A DNA stretch of 13,524 bases from contig DASSVP010000108.1 in NCBI GenBank assembly GCA_035705985.1, positions 1 to 13,524 on the forward strand, in the 5' to 3' direction. Each line of letters opens with the position of its first letter. Positions within the stretch are counted from its first letter, which is position 1. Under the pieces are notes generated by a model. That model searched no databases. It worked only from the letters and a program-made list of their open reading frames with translations, and was not told the origin of the DNA. The DNA is from JACVRW01 sp035705985 (GTDB lineage Bacteria; Actinomycetota; Thermoleophilia; Solirubrobacterales; Thermoleophilaceae). Shown piece after piece: positions 1-6,491 of the stretch. The translations under genes were made by a program, and so were the position numbers.

Positions 1-157
1 CGTGCCGGCGCGCGCGGAGGACGCCGAGCGCGCGCTGGCGGCCGGCGCGGACGCGCGCGAGGCGGGCGCGCTCGCGGCCCGTGACGTGGTTGACGACCAC
101 CGCCGCGCGCTCTGCGGCGAGCTCGCCCGCCGCGCGATCGAGGAGGCCGCCGCGTGA
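1..157 (+). CDS. Molybdenum hydroxylase FAD-binding (medium) subunit, C-terminal fragment
   Basis: This is the last 51 codons of a gene that begins before the window; reading starts at base 2 and ends at TGA 155-157. The tail holds a D-D-H-R-R segment followed by a helical L-A-R-R-A-I-E-E-A ending. That resembles the end of the CoxM/XdhB C-terminal domain (CO dehydrogenase flavoprotein C-terminal family). The decisive context is the next gene, a 2Fe-2S CoxS-type subunit whose GTG start overlaps this stop (GTGA, 154-157). In this family the FAD subunit passes electrons from the 2Fe-2S centres to an acceptor. The fragment is too short to identify from its own sequence; the call rests mainly on the neighbour. 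The molybdopterin-binding large subunit is not in the window and would be expected upstream. Confidence 0.7.
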   Translation, partial: VPARAEDAERALAAGADAREAGALAARDVVDDHRRALCGELARRAIEEAAA

Positions 158-636
158 GGGTCAGCGTGGAGATCAACGGGCGCGCCTACGAGGGCGACGT
201 CGAGCCGCGCACGCTTCTGTCCGACTTCGTCCGCCACCAGGCGGGGCTGACGGGGACAAAGGTCGGCTGCGAGCAGGGCGTCTGCGGCGCGTGCACGGCC
301 CAGCTCGACGGGGAGCCCGTGCGCTCGTGCCTGATGCTCGCGGTGCAGGCGAACGGGCGGACGCTCAGAACGGTGGAGGGGCTGTCCGCGAACGGCGAGC
401 TCCACCCGCTTCAGCGCGCGTTCAACGAGGCCCACGCCCTCCAGTGCGGTTTCTGCACGCCGGGCTTCCTCATGTCGATGGAGGCGTTCCTTCGCGAGCA
501 CCCGGAGGCGAGCGACGAGGAGCTGCGCGAGGCGCTCGCGGGCAACCTCTGCCGCTGCACGGGCTACCTGGGGATCATCGAGGCGGTCGAGCACGCCGCT
601 CGCGAGCTGAGGGGCGGCGATGTTCAGGGAGATTGA
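154..636 (+). CDS. Molybdenum hydroxylase 2Fe-2S small subunit (CoxS/XdhC-type)
   Basis: This 160-residue protein is the usual length for the iron-sulfur subunit of xanthine dehydrogenase/CO dehydrogenase-type molybdenum hydroxylases. It carries all eight expected cysteines. C39, C44, C47 and C59 form the N-terminal plant-ferredoxin-type cluster (C-E-Q-G-V-C-G-A-C). C98, C101, C133 and C135 form the C-terminal four-helix cluster (C-G-F-C-T-P-G and C-R-C-T-G-Y). The role is intramolecular electron transfer from the Mo site to FAD in a cytoplasmic LMS complex. The GTG start at 154 overlaps the stop of the FAD subunit, implying translational coupling. The gene after it is not the large subunit but an NAD(P) dehydrogenase that overlaps it by 17 nt. 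The substrate of the complex cannot be told from this subunit. Confidence 0.95.
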   Translation: MRVSVEINGRAYEGDVEPRTLLSDFVRHQAGLTGTKVGCEQGVCGACTAQLDGEPVRSCLMLAVQANGRTLRTVEGLSANGELHPLQRAFNEAHALQCGFCTPGFLMSMEAFLREHPEASDEELREALAGNLCRCTGYLGIIEAVEHAARELRGGDVQGD

Positions 637-1510
637 GCGGGTCGGCTTCGCGGGGCTGGGGGCCATGGGGGCCGGCATCGCGCGGCGCCTGCTCGACGCG
701 GGCCACACCGTGGTGGGCTGGAACCGCACGAAGGAGAAGGCGCAGCCGCTCCTCGATGCCGGCATGGGGTGGGCGGGCACGCCGCGCGAGCTGGCCGAGT
801 CGGTCGACGTGCTGTTCACGATGCTGACGAACACCGCCGCGATCGAGGCGACGGCGGACGGGCCCGATGGCGTGCTGGCCGGGCTGCGCGAGGGAGTCGT
901 ATGGGCCGACATCAGCACGATCGCGCCCGACGCGAGCGTGGCGCTCGCCGAGCGCGTCCGCGCGACCGGCGCCGCCTTCCTCGACTGCCCCGTGTCCGGC
1001 AGCCCGGCGACGCTTGCCGCCGGGCAGATGTCGGTGATGGTGGGCGGTGACCGGGCGGCCTTCGACCACGTGGAGCCGGTCCTCCGGGCGATCGGGCCCA
1101 AGGTCACCTACATCGGGCCCAACGGGCAGGCCATCCTCACCAAGGTCGCGATCAACCTCGCGCTCGTCGTGTCGGTCACGGCATTCGCCGAGGGCGTCGC
1201 GCTGGTGGAGAAGGCCGGCGTGGACCGCGCCGCGGTCGTCGACGCGGTGCTGAAGAGCGTCATCGCATCGCCCGTGATCGGCTACCGCGCGCCGCTGCTC
1301 GTGGACGACACGGGTGTCTTCGCGGACGTCGAGCTCCAGCAGAAGGACCTCGTGCTCGCGCAGGAGCTGGCGCGGCGCCTGGGCATGGCGGTGCCGACCT
1401 GCGCGGCGACGTCGGAGATGTTGAACGCGGCGCGCAGCTCGGAGGCGGCGCACCGCGACTTCGTGGTGAGCGTGCACGAGGCCTACCGCCGAATGGGAGG
1501 GATGGACTGA
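620..1510 (+). CDS. NAD(P)-dependent oxidoreductase, 3-hydroxyisobutyrate dehydrogenase family
   Basis: This 296-residue protein matches the beta-hydroxyacid dehydrogenase family in length and motif order. The Rossmann loop G-L-G-A-M-G is at residues 12-17. The substrate signature D-C-P-V-S-G-S is at 122-128, the catalytic lysine K175 has N179 four residues later, and the conserved K-D pair is at 242-243. Family members oxidise 3-hydroxyacids to semialdehydes, or reduce the latter, with NAD(P). The ATG at 620 lies 17 nt inside the upstream 2Fe-2S gene, and the stop overlaps the cupin start by one base (TGATG), so it is a middle gene of the operon. A second, diverged member of the same family lies at 2601-3458 in the facing operon. 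The specific substrate is unknown. Confidence 0.92.
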   Translation: MFREIERVGFAGLGAMGAGIARRLLDAGHTVVGWNRTKEKAQPLLDAGMGWAGTPRELAESVDVLFTMLTNTAAIEATADGPDGVLAGLREGVVWADISTIAPDASVALAERVRATGAAFLDCPVSGSPATLAAGQMSVMVGGDRAAFDHVEPVLRAIGPKVTYIGPNGQAILTKVAINLALVVSVTAFAEGVALVEKAGVDRAAVVDAVLKSVIASPVIGYRAPLLVDDTGVFADVELQQKDLVLAQELARRLGMAVPTCAATSEMLNAARSSEAAHRDFVVSVHEAYRRMGGMD

Positions 1511-1950
1511 TGCCGGAGCGCCGTGCGCGAGGGGGCGGGCGTAGTCCGCACCGGAGCGTTCCCTACCGCACGACCATCGCGGACGTGGAGCTCGAGAAGG
1601 GGCTCCGCGAGGACGAGGGCTGGATCGACATGCAGGTCCAGTTCCTGATCGACGAGCGGACGGCGGGATCGGAGACGCTCGTGGTCGGCCGCACGGTGTT
1701 GCCCCCCGGCGCCCGGCACGAGCGCCACCGCCACCCCAACTGCAACGAGTTCCTCGTGGTAATGAGTGGCCACGGCGAGATCTACACCGACGACGGCACG
1801 GAACCGTCGCGTGCCGGGGACGTGGTCTTCACGCCGGCCGGCCACTGGCACGGCTTCAACAACACGTCCGACGAGGACGTGCTGCTGATCTGGGGCTGGG
1901 AGGGGGCGGGCTCGCTCGAGGCGGCCGGATATGAGCTCCCCGAGGACTGA
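1510..1950 (+). CDS. Cupin-domain protein
   Basis: This 146-residue protein has one cupin barrel. Motif 1 runs from G68 through H73, H75 and E80 to G87. Motif 2 runs from G103 through P109, G111 and H114 to N118. The 2-His/1-Glu/1-His metal set is therefore complete, which fits a metal-binding enzyme (isomerase, dioxygenase or lyase) or a small-molecule sensor. The first 17 residues are rich in Arg and Gly and unlike the rest. The ATG at 1510 is the only sensible start, because the next in-frame ATG (1630) would remove part of the domain. It overlaps the previous stop by one base and runs 20 nt into the next gene. Single-domain cupins are common in sugar-acid and aromatic catabolic operons; no exact reaction can be assigned here. 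Confidence 0.9.
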   Translation: MPERRARGGGRSPHRSVPYRTTIADVELEKGLREDEGWIDMQVQFLIDERTAGSETLVVGRTVLPPGARHERHRHPNCNEFLVVMSGHGEIYTDDGTEPSRAGDVVFTPAGHWHGFNNTSDEDVLLIWGWEGAGSLEAAGYELPED

Positions 1951-2596
1951 CGAGCTGGCGGCCGACCCGCGCGTACGGCGCGGGATGGAGGCGCAGCTCG
2001 CGCTTCGGGCTGAACGGCTCGCGGCCGGCGACACGGCACTCGGATGGAAGGTCGGCTTCGGCACACCGGAGGCCTTCGAGAAGCTCGGCACGGGAGCCCC
2101 GCTGGTGGGCTTCCTGCTCCGCTCCGCGCTCGCGCCGTCAGGAGCCGCCCATTCGCTCGACGGCTTCAGCCGTCCCGCGCTCGAGCCCGAGGTGGCCGTG
2201 CGGGTGGGCAGGGACGGCGCCGTGAGCGCGCTCGGACCAGCGTTCGAGATCGCCGACGTCGATCCGGCCGCGGGCCTCGAGGCCATACTCGCCGGCGACA
2301 TCTTCCAGCGCGGAGTGGTGCTCGGCCCGATGGTGGATCGCCCTGGACTCGAAGGCGCCGGCGCCCGCGTGGTGGTGAACGACGTGGAGACGCGGGTGGA
2401 GGACCCCGAGGCGCTGCCGGGCGCGATTCCGGATCTGCTCGCCCACGTGGCCGCGCTGCTGCCGGCCTTCGGCGAGGAGCTTCGGCCGGGGGACATCGTC
2501 ATCACCGGCTCGATCGTCCCGCCGCTCGCCGTCGGTGCGGGAGACCGCGTCGACTACGAGCTCGCCGGCATCGGCTCGGTCTCGATCTCGTTCTGA
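1931..2596 (+). CDS. 2-keto-4-pentenoate hydratase-like protein (fumarylacetoacetase C-terminal fold)
   Basis: This protein of 221 residues resembles the MhpD/DmpE/DmpH hydratase-decarboxylase group. It has an N-terminal helical part, then G-W-K-V-G-F near residue 38, and an L-E-P-E-V-A segment at 84-89 whose E85 and E87 are candidate metal ligands. E106 is followed by a G-D-I-F-Q-R-G-V-V-L-G stretch, and the C-terminus contains P-G-D-I-V-I-T-G-S. MhpD-type enzymes add water to 2-hydroxypenta-2,4-dienoates after ring cleavage in meta-type pathways, using a divalent metal. It is shorter than classical MhpD (about 260-270 residues). The ATG at 1931 lies inside the cupin gene. It is the last gene of the plus-strand operon; its stop is 4 nt from the stop of the facing operon. 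A related decarboxylase activity is an alternative. Confidence 0.85.
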   Translation: MSSPRTDELAADPRVRRGMEAQLALRAERLAAGDTALGWKVGFGTPEAFEKLGTGAPLVGFLLRSALAPSGAAHSLDGFSRPALEPEVAVRVGRDGAVSALGPAFEIADVDPAAGLEAILAGDIFQRGVVLGPMVDRPGLEGAGARVVVNDVETRVEDPEALPGAIPDLLAHVAALLPAFGEELRPGDIVITGSIVPPLAVGAGDRVDYELAGIGSVSISF

Positions 2597-2600
2597 CCCG

Positions 2601-3458
2601 CTAGCGGTTGGTGCGGCGTGCCGCGACGCCGAACGCGGCCGCCATGTCCTCGCCCGAAGCGCCCTCGGCCGCCGCGCGCTCGAGCAGCGCAGCCGCGGCT
2701 CTCGTGACGGCGTGCTCCAGGCCGTGCCCGCCGGCGGCCTTCGCCGCCAGGCGCGCGTCCTTCGCGGCGTGCGCCAGCGGCATGCTCACCGGGTAGCGGC
2801 GTTCGACCATCATCCGCCCCTTGACCTGCGCGTAGCCCATGTCGACCGCGCTGCCCGCGATCGCATCGAGGAAGACCCGGCCATCCACGCCGAGCGACTC
2901 GGCGAGGGCCATCGCCTCGGCGAGCACCGCAACCGTGCCCACGATCCAGTTGTTCACCACCAGCTTGAGCCGCGTGCCGCCGCCGGCGGGCCCCAGCCGG
3001 AGGATGCGGCTTCCGATGGCGTCGAAGAACGGGGCACAGCGGTCGAGCGCCGCGTCGGGCCCCGAGGCGAGGATCACCAGCTCGCCCCGCTCGGCGGGCT
3101 CCCTCGTCCCGAGCACCGGGGCATCGACGTAGGTAATACCCGCGTCACGCGCAAGCCCGGCAAGCCGCTCGCAGCCGTCCAGCCCTACGGTGGCGCATTG
3201 ACACCAGACGAATTCGCCCGACGGCGGGAAGCTGCGGGCGACGCTCGCGACAGCGTCGGCGTCCGGCGCCATCGTGACGGCGACGTCCGCGCCCGCCGCG
3301 GCGTCGCGCGCCGTTTCCGCGACGCGCACGGCATCTGCCGCGAGCGCCCGCGCGTCGTCGAGCGGCTCGCTCCACGCGGTGACCTCGATCCCGGCCGCGG
3401 CGGCGCGGCGCGCCATTGCGCCGCCCATGATCCCCGTCCCGAGGACGGCGACCTTCAC
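2601..3458 (-). CDS. NAD(P)-dependent oxidoreductase, 3-hydroxyisobutyrate dehydrogenase family (second copy)
   Basis: The open frame extends far upstream, but homology begins at GTG 3458, giving 285 residues. That start overlaps the SDR stop in a GTGA, the same layout as the other junctions of this operon. The Rossmann motif G-T-G-I-M-G is at residues 7-12, the proposed catalytic K165 has N169 in K-L-V-V-N-N, and the K-D pair is at 233-234. The substrate signature is altered: D-A-P-V-L-G-T (112-118) replaces the usual D-A-P-V-S-G-G. The substrate is therefore probably not plain 3-hydroxyisobutyrate. It differs clearly from the copy at 620-1510, so the two probably act on different intermediates. 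It is the last gene of the minus-strand operon and meets the plus-strand operon tail to tail. Confidence 0.9.
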   Translation of the reverse strand: MKVAVLGTGIMGGAMARRAAAAGIEVTAWSEPLDDARALAADAVRVAETARDAAAGADVAVTMAPDADAVASVARSFPPSGEFVWCQCATVGLDGCERLAGLARDAGITYVDAPVLGTREPAERGELVILASGPDAALDRCAPFFDAIGSRILRLGPAGGGTRLKLVVNNWIVGTVAVLAEAMALAESLGVDGRVFLDAIAGSAVDMGYAQVKGRMMVERRYPVSMPLAHAAKDARLAAKAAGGHGLEHAVTRAAAALLERAAAEGASGEDMAAAFGVAARRTNR

Positions 3459-4249
3459 ATCATGATCCGGCCGCCGGCCACGTCCACGGTCACGCCGGTC
3501 ATCCAGCGCGCCGAATCGGAGGCCAGGAAGAGCGCGGCGAGCGCCGGATCCTCCGGCACGCCGATCGTCCCGAGCGGCGACATCCCCGCGATCGCGTTGA
3601 GGCGGTCCTCGTCCATGTTGCGCTTCACGCGCTCCGAGAGGATCGTGGCCGGAGCCAGCACGTTCACGCGCACCCCGTGCGGGCCGAGCTCGAGCGCCGC
3701 GTGCCGGCTCAGCATCGCGATCCCGGCCTTCGCCGCGGCGTAGGACGCGGTGAGCTGGATGTCGAGGAAGCGCGCGGCGTTCGACGCCATGGTCACGATC
3801 GAGCCGGCGCCGCGCTCGGCCATGCCAGCGGCGAACTCGCGCAGCGTCAGGAACGTGCTCGTCAGGTTCGACTCCACGATCGCGTTCCACTCGTCGAGCT
3901 CGGTCTCGAGCAGCGGCGTGCGCGCGCCGAAGCCGCCCGCGAACGCCATCAGGACCTCGGCCGGGCCGAGCTTCTCCTCCACCTCAGCCCGCAGCGCCGC
4001 CACGCCCTCGGGCGTCGTGAGGTCGGCGGCGATGCCGGCCACGTCCGCTGCGCCGGCGTCGCGGGTGCCCGACACGACCGCCTCGATCGTGTCCGCGTCG
4101 CGCCCGCAGACGGCCACCTTCGCGCGGTTGTGCCCCAGCACGACGCAGGTCGCCGCGCCGATTCCCTTGGACCCGCCCGTCACGACCGCGACCTTCCCCT
4201 CGAGATCGGGATAGGTCGGGATGCTCACCGGCCCTCCGGGCGCCGTCAC
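3455..4249 (-). CDS. Short-chain dehydrogenase/reductase (SDR, classical type)
   Basis: This is a 264-residue classical SDR. The cofactor loop T-G-G-S-K-G-I-G is at residues 24-31, N128 lies in the structural helix, and the triad is S156, Y170 and K174 (Y-A-A-A-K). The usual N-N-A-G motif after strand 4 is replaced by A-F-A-G-G at 102-106, a variation seen in some SDRs. After the cofactor loop R50 (in C-G-R-D) suggests an NADP(H) preference, but this is weak. The start is GTG 4249, overlapping the upstream stop as GTGA. A GTG at 4228 would cut seven residues and is an alternative. The C-terminus ends in G-G-R-I-M-M. SDRs in such operons oxidise or reduce a hydroxyl or keto group of a pathway intermediate; the substrate is unknown. 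Confidence 0.93.
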   Translation of the reverse strand: MTAPGGPVSIPTYPDLEGKVAVVTGGSKGIGAATCVVLGHNRAKVAVCGRDADTIEAVVSGTRDAGAADVAGIAADLTTPEGVAALRAEVEEKLGPAEVLMAFAGGFGARTPLLETELDEWNAIVESNLTSTFLTLREFAAGMAERGAGSIVTMASNAARFLDIQLTASYAAAKAGIAMLSRHAALELGPHGVRVNVLAPATILSERVKRNMDEDRLNAIAGMSPLGTIGVPEDPALAALFLASDSARWMTGVTVDVAGGRIMM

Positions 4250-5190
4250 GCGGCCGTCCTCGCCAGCGACTCGCGCAGGTTCTCCGCGGCCTTCCGCTGG
4301 AGATCGCGGAGCGCGTCCTCGGAGTAGAAGGCCTGGTGCGCGGTGAGCACCACGTCATCGTGCCGCAGCAGCGGCAGGTCGTGCGGCGGCGGCTCGGATT
4401 CGAGCACGTCGAGCGCGGCGCCCCCGATCCAGCCGTCGGCGAGCGCACGGTCGAGCGCGGCGGTGTCGACGAGCGGCCCTCGGGCCGTGTTCACGAGAAC
4501 GGCATGCGCCGGCATCAGGCGCAGCAGCTGCTCGTCCACCATGTGGCGCGTCTCGTCCGTGAGCGGCGCGTGCACGGACAGGAAGTCCGCGTCGGCCGCG
4601 AGCCTGTGCAGGTCCTCGTAGCGCTCGACCGCTTCGGGCCACGCCTCGCGCGCGACGAACGGGTCGTACGCGGCCACGCGCAGGCCGAGCGCCCGCGCCT
4701 TCGCCGCGACCGAGCGGGGGATGCGGCCGCAGCCGATCAGCCCCAGGAGCTGTCCCTCGAGCCGCCGGACCGGGCCTGCGCCAAGAGCTCCCCACTCCCC
4801 GGCGCGTACCCGGCGGTCCCCCCTGACGACGCGGCGGTGGGCCGCCAGCAACAGCGCGAGCGTGTGCAGCGCGACCTCCTCCACGCAGTAGTCCGGCACG
4901 TTGCTCACGGAGATCCCTCGCGCCCCGGCCGCGTCGAGGTCGATCGTGTCGAGCCCGACGCCGTAGCGCGAGATCGCGCGGCAGCGCTCCAGCCGTTCGA
5001 TCACCTCGGCGGGCATCGGCGCGTACGTGTTCAGCACGCCCACCGCCCCGGCGCACGCCTCCGCCACCTCCTCTGGGGTGGAGCACTGGTGCTCCTCCAC
5101 GGCGTAGCCGTCCGGCTCGAGGATCGAGCGCTCGAGCTCGAGGTCGCGGAACGGGTGGTCGGTCACGACCACCGTCCCCGCGTCGCTCAC
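4246..5190 (-). CDS. D-isomer-specific 2-hydroxyacid dehydrogenase
   Basis: The protein is 314 residues from GTG 5190, which overlaps the stop of the M24 gene (GTGA). The NAD-binding domain starts with G-L-I-G-C-G-R-I-P at 150-158 and its acidic partner is D176 (A-Y-D-P). The catalytic set is R237 (N-T-A-R-G-P), E266 (D-V-L-E-S-E) and H285 (L-T-A-H-Q). This matches the formate/glycerate dehydrogenase family, which interconverts 2-ketoacids and D-2-hydroxyacids. The third glycine of the usual G-x-G-x-x-G is proline (P158), a departure from the consensus. The open frame continues upstream to about 5829, but that is a shadow of the M24 gene. It probably acts on a ketoacid or hydroxyacid released in the pathway. 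Confidence 0.92.
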   Translation of the reverse strand: MSDAGTVVVTDHPFRDLELERSILEPDGYAVEEHQCSTPEEVAEACAGAVGVLNTYAPMPAEVIERLERCRAISRYGVGLDTIDLDAAGARGISVSNVPDYCVEEVALHTLALLLAAHRRVVRGDRRVRAGEWGALGAGPVRRLEGQLLGLIGCGRIPRSVAAKARALGLRVAAYDPFVAREAWPEAVERYEDLHRLAADADFLSVHAPLTDETRHMVDEQLLRLMPAHAVLVNTARGPLVDTAALDRALADGWIGGAALDVLESEPPPHDLPLLRHDDVVLTAHQAFYSEDALRDLQRKAAENLRESLARTAA

Positions 5191-6491
5191 GTGAGCATCC
5201 TCTGGTCCATCGGGTGCAGCGTGAAGATGACCGGGCCGTCCGGCCCGACGAGCACGTTCTCCTCGAGCCGGACGGTTTGCTGGAGGCCCGGATGCCCGGC
5301 GAACGTCTCGATCGCGAAGTACATGTTCTCCTCGATCTCCGCCGGATAGTCGAGCGAGTACGCGCGTGACACCCACATCCCCTCGTAGAGCGAGAGGCCG
5401 ATCGAGTGCGCGAACTGCTGGAGGCTGACGCTGCCGTAGCGGTCGTCGTCGTACTCCGGGAACTTCGACGCGACGTCGGCGGTCGTGTTGCCCGGCTTCA
5501 GCTCGGCGAGCGCGTCGTAGAGCGAGTCGTGGCACTCGCGATAGAGGCCCTTGATCTCGTCGGTGGGCTCCGCGTCGACGAGGAAGCAGCGTACGAAGTC
5601 GATGAAGTAGCCGCCCGGCCCCACCGCGTTGATGTCCACGATCACCAGGTCGCCCTGGCGGATCAGCTTGTCGGTGTGCCAGCGCCTGTACGGGCTGGTG
5701 TTGCCGCCCGAGGCGACGATGATGTCGTAGACGAAATCGGCGCCCTCGGAGTAGAAGAACTCGTTGACCTTCGCCGTGATGTCGGCCTCGCGGACGCCGG
5801 GCTTCAGCCACTCGTTCTGGATCTTCCACATGGCGGCGTCGCCGAGCGACGAGCTGATCTTCAGCAGCTCGATCTCGTCCGGGGTCTTGATCCGCCGCGC
5901 CGCGGACATGGCCGGCCAGGCGTTCACGAGATTCAGGCCGCGCTCCTGGAACGCCGCCATCGAGCTCATGTCGGCCGTGTCGATCCCGATCCGCTCATTC
6001 TCGACGCCGGCCTCCTTCAGCACGTCGAGGACGGAGTCCGCCATGCGGCCGACCATCATCGGCTCCGCGCCCTCCGCCCAGCGCCAGGTGAACGCCGGCC
6101 GGATGTTGCCGTTCAGCCACGGCGCGTCGAGCTTCGAGCACTCGAGGTCCGAGCCGACGGTCTCGAACAGCACCGGGTCGCCGTCGCGGGGCAGCACCGC
6201 GTAGCGGATGAAGATGTTGTGCTTCCAGTTGCCCTGGAAGGTGCCGGTGACGTAGCGGATGTTCTCGCCGACGAACATGATCAGCCCGCCGAGGTCGTGC
6301 TCGTCCATGGCGGCTCGCGCGCGGGACAGGCGGTCCCGGCGAAGGCGGTCGTGGTCCACCCGCTGCTGCCAGTCCGTGGCCGTCTGGCTGTAGAGGCGGC
6401 GCGGGTCCGTGTGGTGGGGCCGCTGGATGAACGAGGTGTCGAGCTCGTAGTCCCGCGGCGCGGCGCGCTCGGCGCGATCGCTGACGCTCAT
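5187..6491 (-). CDS. M24-family metallohydrolase (Xaa-Pro peptidase/creatinase/DddP superfamily)
   Basis: This is 434 residues from ATG 6491, which overlaps the previous stop as ATGA. The N-terminal creatinase-like domain covers about 1-200, and the pita-bread catalytic domain about 205-434. The five canonical metal ligands of M24 are visible: D286, D298, H362, E395 and E410. A metal-dependent hydrolase is therefore likely, unlike true creatinase, which lacks them. The overall pattern (D-I-N-A-V-G then I-D-F-V-R) recalls the DddP branch. However, position 288 is Asn where DddP, as I recall it, has an extra metal-binding Asp, and position 368 is Leu where DddP has its catalytic Asp. A DMSP lyase is therefore unlikely. 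In a catabolic operon it may cleave a C-N bond of a small molecule rather than a peptide. Confidence 0.88.
   Translation of the reverse strand: MSVSDRAERAAPRDYELDTSFIQRPHHTDPRRLYSQTATDWQQRVDHDRLRRDRLSRARAAMDEHDLGGLIMFVGENIRYVTGTFQGNWKHNIFIRYAVLPRDGDPVLFETVGSDLECSKLDAPWLNGNIRPAFTWRWAEGAEPMMVGRMADSVLDVLKEAGVENERIGIDTADMSSMAAFQERGLNLVNAWPAMSAARRIKTPDEIELLKISSSLGDAAMWKIQNEWLKPGVREADITAKVNEFFYSEGADFVYDIIVASGGNTSPYRRWHTDKLIRQGDLVIVDINAVGPGGYFIDFVRCFLVDAEPTDEIKGLYRECHDSLYDALAELKPGNTTADVASKFPEYDDDRYGSVSLQQFAHSIGLSLYEGMWVSRAYSLDYPAEIEENMYFAIETFAGHPGLQQTVRLEENVLVGPDGPVIFTLHPMDQRMLT

Noticed and set aside
575..1477. Long minus-strand open frame opposite the 3-hydroxyisobutyrate-dehydrogenase-like gene
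   Set aside because: Its translation is His/Arg-rich and low in complexity without any family motif. It mirrors a well-supported gene; such frames are common in GC-rich DNA.
2598..2607. CCGCTAGCGG palindrome between the two facing operons as a bidirectional terminator
   Set aside because: With a realistic loop the stem would be only about 3 bp and there is no T-run on either strand.
3459..3890. N-terminal extension of the second 3-hydroxyisobutyrate-dehydrogenase-like frame
   Set aside because: It overlaps the SDR gene in another frame and reads as Arg-rich shadow. The Rossmann fold starts at GTG 3458 with a GTGA overlap.
5187..6491. DMSP lyase DddP
   Set aside because: The residues corresponding to the extra metal-binding Asp and the catalytic Asp of DddP are Asn288 and Leu368, and the genomic context is a soil-type catabolic operon.
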